A DNA stretch of 27,730 bases from contig JASAOO010003189.1 in assembly GCA_030849075.1 (NCBI GenBank), positions 1 to 27,730 of the forward strand, in the 5' to 3' direction. Shown here in pieces: positions 22,980 to 27,730 of the stretch. How positions within the stretch are numbered: position 1 is the stretch's first letter; each line of letters starts with the position of its first letter. The stretch comes from Zelonia costaricensis. Lineage: Eukaryota > Euglenozoa > Kinetoplastea > Trypanosomatida > Trypanosomatidae. Under the pieces are notes generated by a model, which saw nothing but the letters and a program-made list of their open reading frames with translations, did no database searches and had not been told where the DNA came from. The translations under genes and the position numbers were made by a program.

Positions 22980-23553
22980 CTGAAGATGCGACTTGTCGCC
23001 AATGTTGAATGTTTCCCCTTCCATGTTCCTCCTCTTTCTCCTCCGCCAGTCTGTTTGTTCCTGTCTCCCTTTCTGTCGTGCTCCCCTCCTCCTCCTCAAA
23101 ACAAAAAAAATACGGGAAGCCCTACGCAGAAGGTAGCTCTCTTCAAACCTGTACCGTTTTTTTTTTCGGTCTTGTTTCTCGTGTTTTCTCTTCACTGGTT
23201 TGTTAGCAGACCCGACTTTCCGGATGTTGTCAGTTTCCCACCCTCCGCCCTCCTTGCTCCGGGGCGGGAGTTACTGGAGGAAAGAGGGTGGGATTTACCT
23301 ACCCATGTCGAAACCAACAATGAATCTTGAAACCTCCTGCCTCGGTTGAGTACCCACGGCGAAGCGTCATAGACGCATAGTCGTTGGGGAAGGAAAATGG
23401 GGTGCCTGATCCGGGAAACCGGGATCATCCCCGAAGAATGAGTCTTGATGAGGCCCTTAGCCTGCAAACCCGTCCTCCTTCCCACTCCTCTCATATTTAC
23501 ACTTCCATAACATATACCTCGGACAGAAAGGGAGCTCGAAGGCACGATATTCA
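22980..23553 (+). repeat. Interspersed SIDER-like repeat, copy B (full length, ~574 bp)
   Basis: This copy starts 132 bp after the acetyltransferase stop, so it probably lies in that gene's 3' UTR. From 23053 onward it matches window positions 1-503 almost base for base. Its first 73 bp are shared in degenerate form with 27448 onward (exact 12-mer CTGAAGATGCGA at both starts). The right boundary at 23553 is sharp and is followed by an A-rich stretch (TGACAAAAAAACAGC), as expected for the 3' tail of a retroposed element in + orientation. The conserved hairpin arms are 23236-23245 and 23284-23293. In Leishmania, SIDER2 elements in 3' UTRs are known to destabilise mRNAs; whether this one does is inference. 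Confidence 0.72.
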
Positions 23554-24185
23554 TGACAAAAAAACAGCAAAGTCTGCGTCAGCGTCTCTCGTGTGCGCCT
23601 TCTCCCCTGGCGCTTCTCACCGTCGGTCGTGAAGAACGCGCGTCACGCACGGGCACGTACATGCACCTCATCTAGTCCCTCTCCGCACTGCGGTAGAGTG
23701 CCATGACGGGCAGTCCACGCAACGTGCGTGGGTCTTCTCACTCGCTGGCGACTTCTCTGCGCCTGTTGCGCCGCCTCCCTCCCTCACCTCGGCTCTCCCT
23801 CTGCTGCTCTCTTGCCGTGACACCCAACACGCTGCGGCCGCCCGCCTCCACCCAAATCCGCTGCCCTTCTCCCCTCTTCCATCACACCCGTGTGCGTCTG
23901 CGCAGTTACACTAAACGAACACACTCCAGGACCTCGCTGCAGTCGATCGCACGCCCACACGCCCGCAGACTTGCACATCTCTCTCGTCACCCGCATCAAC
24001 CCCCACCCCCGCCTGTTTACGATTGGCCCGGTGTCTCCTCGTGCAGTCTTTTCCGCTCCCACCGCATCCCGGCCCCTCCCCTCTCACCGTCCACTCTCCC
24101 GCATCTGAGCTCGAAGACGCGATACGCAACTGCGCCGCCCCAACGTGCACGTGTCTGCAGTAAGTTGCATTACGTGCCGTTAGAC
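23554..24185 (+). other. Non-coding 5' flank of the membrane-protein gene
   Basis: This is a pyrimidine- and CA-rich spacer. A reading frame from an ATG at 23703 runs to 24221, but its product is a Ser/Pro/Arg/His/Leu-rich translation of low-complexity DNA without domain features. Several AGs after T/C tracts (for example near 23904 and 24053) are possible minor acceptors. I see no gene. Confidence 0.6.
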
Positions 24186-24206
24186 TTCCGCCCCCCCCCC
24201 CGGCAG
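24186..24206 (+). promoter_or_regulatory. Likely spliced-leader acceptor for the membrane-protein mRNA
   Basis: TTCCG followed by a run of eleven C (24191-24201) and GGCAG gives an AG at 24205-24206. It would leave a 54-nt ATG-free 5' UTR before the start at 24261. The architecture (C-run, then AG) is the same as at 22132-22149. Confidence 0.45.
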
Positions 24207-24260
24207 ACTCGTCAGCTGTAGGTGGCCGCGCCGCACCCCCTCTCACTCCTCATCATCGCC

Positions 24261-25409
24261 ATGCCGCTGCCGCGTCCGCTGCTGCAGCTGTGCGCGCTGC
24301 TGCTGATCGTCTTCGCTGTGACTGCTGCCCACGCTGTGGCGCCCCCGTACGGCCCCAACGAGGTGATGTTCACCGTAGAAGTCACACCCACCGCCCATAC
24401 ACGGCACGAGCACAAGACGACCTGCGAAGCGGGTGGTGGCTCGCTGATTCCCATGGTGACGACTGCCGTGTACGAGACGCTTAAGACGCAGTTAAACAAA
24501 TCGAAAGTCACGGATGCAATTGGCCACATGGGCGCCTCCACGATGCAGTCACCTTCGAATTGCACTACGAGCACAAAGTCGCTGGACTGCATGTGGCACT
24601 GGGACGAGGGACGGTACGCCGGGGAAGGGAACGCGTTGATCTTCTACAAGGGCAACATCAACGCCGAGGCCCTGCCCGGTGCCACCATGATGAGCTCGTT
24701 GGTGAACAACTACTGGGGTGCCCACGGCATCCCTAGGCTCTTCCCAGGCTCATTAATGCAGCGCTACGGTGTGATGATGAAGAACAGCATAAATCTGGGC
24801 TGGCAGGACAACAGCGCCACCACGTGGTCCTACCACTACGGTCCCTCGACACGGGCGCACACCTTCTGCGCCATTGATATGAACCCGCCATCGACACCGA
24901 CGCCGTCCACGACGACTACCACAACCAAGCCAAGCGCGGACAAGAGCGCCGGGCTGAGCATTGGCGCCATTGTCGGCATCGCGGCCGGGGGTGCCGTTGC
25001 CGTTGGCGTCATCATCGCGCTCGTGGTGTGCCTCGCGTGCAACGGGTGCTGCTGCTCCGCCGGATCCACCGCAGTGGCGGACACGGCGTCGCAGCGGGGT
25101 GACATGTCGCGTGCCAACTCCTTCCGCTCACGCCACAGCGGCTACGGCGACTTTGACAACCGCTCCTTCCACGACGGCGCTGCGAGCAAGGATGGGTACA
25201 GTCGCCGCTCCAGCTTCCACGGCGGCGTGGGGGCGGCGGAGGCCGGTGTGTGGCAGAATGACTGCGAGATGGCGTCCGTGGCGGGGTCGCACTACAGCCG
25301 GGCCGCGTCGGGGGCCCACGGGTCCTGGGCGCCACCCTCGCGCACTCCGTCGCAAGTGATGATGCAGCCGCAGCCGCCGATGCCGATGCACGGCAACTGG
25401 CAGATGTGA
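24261..25409 (+). CDS. Type I membrane protein, unknown function (382 aa)
   Basis: I do not recognise the family. Residues 1-25 form a signal peptide (LLQLCALLLIVFAVTAAHA, likely cut after Ala25). The ectodomain (26-208) has four cysteines (55, 101, 110, 203), enough for two disulfides, and N-glycosylation sequons at Asn79 (NKS) and Asn100 (NCT). A Thr/Ser/Pro stalk (209-225, including six consecutive Thr) could carry O- or phosphoglycans. A Gly/Ala/Val TM helix spans ~232-258. Cysteines 257, 260, 263, 264 and 265 cluster at its inner edge, a likely palmitoylation site. The tail (~266-382) is rich in Ser, Arg and Gly with RRSSF and RANSF basophilic-kinase-like sites, ending Pro/Met/Gln-rich. 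The layout implies a plasma, flagellar-pocket or endosomal membrane protein with a regulated cytoplasmic tail. ATG 24261 is chosen because the signal peptide begins there; a GTG extension upstream adds nothing. A lost tail extension is possible (see 25444-25551). Confidence 0.85.
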   Translation: MPLPRPLLQLCALLLIVFAVTAAHAVAPPYGPNEVMFTVEVTPTAHTRHEHKTTCEAGGGSLIPMVTTAVYETLKTQLNKSKVTDAIGHMGASTMQSPSNCTTSTKSLDCMWHWDEGRYAGEGNALIFYKGNINAEALPGATMMSSLVNNYWGAHGIPRLFPGSLMQRYGVMMKNSINLGWQDNSATTWSYHYGPSTRAHTFCAIDMNPPSTPTPSTTTTTTKPSADKSAGLSIGAIVGIAAGGAVAVGVIIALVVCLACNGCCCSAGSTAVADTASQRGDMSRANSFRSRHSGYGDFDNRSFHDGAASKDGYSRRSSFHGGVGAAEAGVWQNDCEMASVAGSHYSRAASGAHGSWAPPSRTPSQVMMQPQPPMPMHGNWQM

Positions 25410-25443
25410 GAGGCGTCGAGGGACGGTGGTGGCTCCCCCACGT

Positions 25444-25551
25444 GAGCCGCTGGCTGCCGAGCTGCAGCGCCGCGCCTCCAGCGTGAGCTCTCTCAAGCGC
25501 AACGTGACCAACGCGCACAACACTGGCGCGGCGGACCGTGCGGTGTTCTGA
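25444..25551 (+). pseudogene. Possible frameshifted remnant of the membrane protein's cytoplasmic tail
   Basis: The +1 frame relative to the upstream gene encodes 35 residues (starting EPLAAELQRRASSVSS, ending DRAVF) and then stops at TGA 25549-25551. Nearly all codons end in G or C, as in genuine coding DNA here, and the Ser/Arg composition resembles the upstream tail. To join it to the gene would require both loss of the TGA at 25407-25409 and a one-base shift, most simply at the C run 25435-25439. It may be a decayed extension, an assembly artefact, or chance in GC-rich DNA. Confidence 0.3.
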
Positions 25552-26896
25552 GCTGAGCTCTGCGGCTCGTTGTCTGCTCTTTGTGTGCTGGACGGACTGC
25601 CACCGCACACGAGCACGAGCCAACCAGCCCTGTCCGCTGCCACGTGCACTTCCCTGCGGGGGTGCAGCTACATGCGCCACTCGCGTGCGGCGCGTATGGG
25701 CCGGAGCTTTTTCTGTTTTCCTCCCCACGTTGCCAATCGCCGCACCGCACGCCGTGCGACCTCGTATACGTCAGCCGGCATAAGATGTGCGGTGCAGGCG
25801 GGCAGCCTTGTGTGGTCTTTCCTCGGAGCTTTGACCTCTTCCAGGTATCTCCTTTCATGCCTCACCGTCCGTCACTGACGTCATCGTTCGATTGGCGGGC
25901 CTCGTACAGCCCCCTCCCCCTCCCCCTTCTTGTCTCTCTTCCTGCATTTGCCTTCGCCTCTCCGCCACCACCACCAAATGGCGGTGCGCTCTCTTCTGCG
26001 TGTCTTCCTCTTGCTCTGTCTCGCGTCCGCTTGCCAACTGCCGCCGTCGTCTCTCCCGCTCCGCGACTCGTGTCCACCGATGGTGTCCTCGTTGCGTCAG
26101 TGGCCACCACGCGATCTCGGGTACGCGTGCGACGCGGCGGTAGTGCATTAGCGGTTCTGCGCAGTTTCCCTCGTTTCTCGCTTTCTTGCCTGCACCACCG
26201 TCGTCGCATGCGGGCGTGTCGTTGCACGCTGCAGTGGAGGCGCATGTGGGCACGCGTGCGCGGTGGCAGCGTGGGTGCTGCACCGGCGCGCCTGGCTCTC
26301 CCGCTTCCGTTGTTTGCGTTCTTCGCGTGCCTCGCCGGTTGCCGCTGGGACTGCGGACCCCCTTTCCCCCTTCAGATCCATTGTGTGAGGTCAACAACAC
26401 TGGATACCGTCGGGCGTAAGTGCTGAGAAGACTCTGTCCCCCCTCTCTTCCCCCTTCCCCTCTTCTCGACCGTTTTTCGTTGTGTTTTCGCTTTCTTCTC
26501 CCACGCACAAAATTCTTCTCCCCGCCGCTCGCTCGGCAGCGATCTTTCGTAGTATAATCCGAACTTCTGCCCAAGACACACAGACAACGCGTGGGCGAAG
26601 GATGGCGCGCCTGAGCAGTGCACGTGCGTCTGAGGCACCGCTGCTGCTGCTGCTGCTGCCCCCTCCCCTCCTTCGTGGCGGGGCGGTCTCTGCTCGTGAC
26701 GTACGCCACGTGGCCACGGCACCTCTCGCCCCGCTGCAGGTGCCGCGCCAGTCCGTGCTGCATCGTGACACCGCGCGCGCTACGGTGCCGTGTCGCCGGC
26801 CGCCGCTGCCGCTCTCTTCGCAGCGCCCTCCCTCCACCAGCGCTGGTGCCGTCCACGGGAACACCACCACCACCACTTCTCTCCCTCCGTACCTCG
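25552..26896 (+). other. Non-coding spacer after the membrane-protein gene
   Basis: I find no supported gene here. Pyrimidine tracts lie at ~25907-25970 and ~26430-26515. A 57-codon frame (25978-26151) begins with a signal-peptide-like sequence but lacks a splice acceptor between the nearby tract and its ATG. Longer frames on both strands are low-complexity (Arg/Pro/Ser/His-rich) and lack motifs. The region probably contains the 3' UTR of the upstream gene and the 5' flank of a gene beyond the window. Confidence 0.5.
26641..26658 (+). repeat. CTG trinucleotide microsatellite (six units)
   Basis: Six perfect CTG units lie in non-coding spacer. It encodes a Leu run in one dubious frame and contributes to the apparent signal-peptide look of a frame starting at 26602. 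Confidence 0.8.
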
Positions 26897-27231
26897 ACAC
26901 ACGCGTGCACGCCGACACGGCCACAGCCCGAGAAGGCACACCGCCCCTCTCACACACAGCCGATCCCACACACTCGCTGCTCACCACGCATGCCCGCTGC
27001 ACACCACCAACGGCTGTACAGCTGCGCGCCTCCGCGTTGCAATGGCGCCGCACATCCGACGCNACACACGCGTGCACGCCGACACGGCCACACCCCGAGA
27101 AGGCACACCACCCCTCTCACACACGGCCGATCCCACACACACTCGCTGCTCACCACGCATGCCCGCTGCACACCACCAACAGCTGCACGGCTGCGCGCCT
27201 CCGCGTTGCAATGGCGCCGCACATCCGACGC
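26897..27231 (+). repeat. Tandem duplication of a 166/168 bp unit with an ambiguous base at the junction
   Basis: Unit 1 (26897-27062) and unit 2 (27064-27231) align along their whole length with a handful of substitutions and one CA dinucleotide insertion in unit 2. Landmarks recur in each, for example ACGCGTGCACGCC at both starts and CACATCCGACGC at both ends. The single N at 27063 lies exactly at the junction. The unit is CA- and CG-rich and not a multiple of three, so any frame through it reads different peptides in each copy, which argues against coding. After it (27232-27447) I see nothing further. Confidence 0.85.
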
Positions 27232-27447
27232 TGTCTCTCCCGGCACTCTGACGCCACCGGCTTAGGCGCATCTGTGAACCGGCGGGCACCCTTCCTGGTT
27301 CGCGGGCTCAGCGCTTGTGCGTCCAACATCCTCACCGAGTACAGCGGCGCCTCGTGAGCTCAACCAAGCTCGCGGCGCACTTGGGTGTGCTCTATGTGTA
27401 CTGCACACGCCGGCCGTTGCTAGTCGCCGCGCCGAGGCTTGCCTCCA

Positions 27448-27730
27448 CTGAAGATGCGAGCTGCAGCCTATGTTGCATGCCTCCTCTTTCCGCGACTCCC
27501 CTCTTTCCTCCTCGCCAGTCCTCCTCCAATAGTTTGTGCGCTGCTTCGATGGCGACGCTGATGTTCCGTTCATCCTGCACCACTTTCAGCACTCCATCGT
27601 GTTTTTTCTGTGTGTTGGCTTCTTCTGCACTATTTCGTGTGCTCGCCCCGCTCTGCCGATTGTTGTGTCTGCTCCCACCCACCCCCACCCGTTTCACTCT
27701 AGGGCAGGAGTCTCGAGAGGGGTGGGAGGG
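27448..27730 (+). repeat. Degenerate SIDER-like repeat, copy C (right-truncated by window)
   Basis: The start CTGAAGATGCGA and following TGCAGCCTATGTTGCATG align with the first 40 bp of copy B. Later, TTGTTGTGTCTGCTCCCACCC and the block GGGCAGGAGTCTCGAGAGGGGTGGGAGG align with the hairpin region of copies A and B. The middle is alignable only loosely through a T-run (27601-27607). The hairpin is kept with altered sequence (27673-27681 pairs perfectly with 27720-27728). The element continues past the window end. Confidence 0.6.

Noticed and set aside
24158..24168. GCAGTAAGTTG, resembling a cis-splice 5' donor
   Set aside because: Cis-introns are extremely rare in kinetoplastids, and no matching acceptor is needed to make a sensible gene here.
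23703..24221. Forward frame of 172 codons upstream of the membrane protein
   Set aside because: The product is Ser/Pro/Arg/His-rich from CT/CA-rich DNA, with no domains. It sits where the 5' flank and splice signals of the next gene are expected.
25855..26910. Reverse-strand frame of 351 codons
   Set aside because: It is an Arg/Gly/Glu-rich antisense translation of pyrimidine-rich spacer, with no motifs. The strand is opposite to all supported genes.
26482..27357. Forward frame of 291 codons spanning the tandem duplication, with a Leu-rich start at 26602
   Set aside because: The composition is low-complexity. The 166/168 bp repeat is not a multiple of three, so the two copies are read in different frames. 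The Leu run is a CTG microsatellite, and the frame crosses the N.

Overview
The window reads as a kinetoplastid (Leishmania-type) nuclear chromosome segment. Three very GC-rich, intronless genes all lie on the + strand, as in a polycistronic Pol II unit. They are separated by long non-coding spacers rich in T/C, with polypyrimidine-AG signals of the kind used for spliced-leader trans-splicing. The codons are strongly GC3-biased. About 500-570 bp interspersed repeats sit in the spacers, resembling the SIDER class of degenerate retroposons in Leishmania UTRs. Genus and species are inferred from style, not from a database match.

Layout. 1-503 is a repeat copy (A) cut by the window edge. 504-1346 is a pyrimidine-rich 5' flank. 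1347-21212 is one uninterrupted reading frame of 6,621 codons encoding a giant HECT-type E3 ubiquitin ligase. It carries a LamG-like domain, several SPRY-like domains, a ZZ-like zinc site, three PHR domains, a kinase-like domain that has lost its catalytic residues, and a C-terminal HECT domain with its catalytic Cys intact. 21213-22257 is a spacer with three possible splice acceptors. 22258-22848 encodes a 196-residue bacterial-style hexapeptide-repeat O-acetyltransferase (maltose/galactoside acetyltransferase family). 22980-23553 is repeat copy B, about 97% identical to copy A where they overlap. 24261-25409 encodes a type I membrane protein with a signal peptide, a four-Cys ectodomain, a Thr/Pro stalk, one TM helix, a juxtamembrane Cys cluster and a Ser/Arg-rich tail. 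Just after it (25444-25551) lies a coding-like stretch in another frame, possibly a lost tail. 25552-27730 has no convincing gene. It holds a 166/168 bp tandem duplication with an ambiguous base N at the junction (27063) and, running off the right edge, a third and clearly degenerate copy (C) of the repeat.

The genes have no obvious joint pathway; co-directional clustering of unrelated genes is normal in kinetoplastids. Two observations stand out. One is the fused architecture of the giant ligase: PHR domains, otherwise known from RING-type MYCBP2/Highwire ligases, together with a HECT module and an embedded pseudokinase. The other is that two near-identical direct repeats bracket the ligase and acetyltransferase genes. 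That is the geometry that allows excision or amplification of a 23 kb circle in Leishmania.
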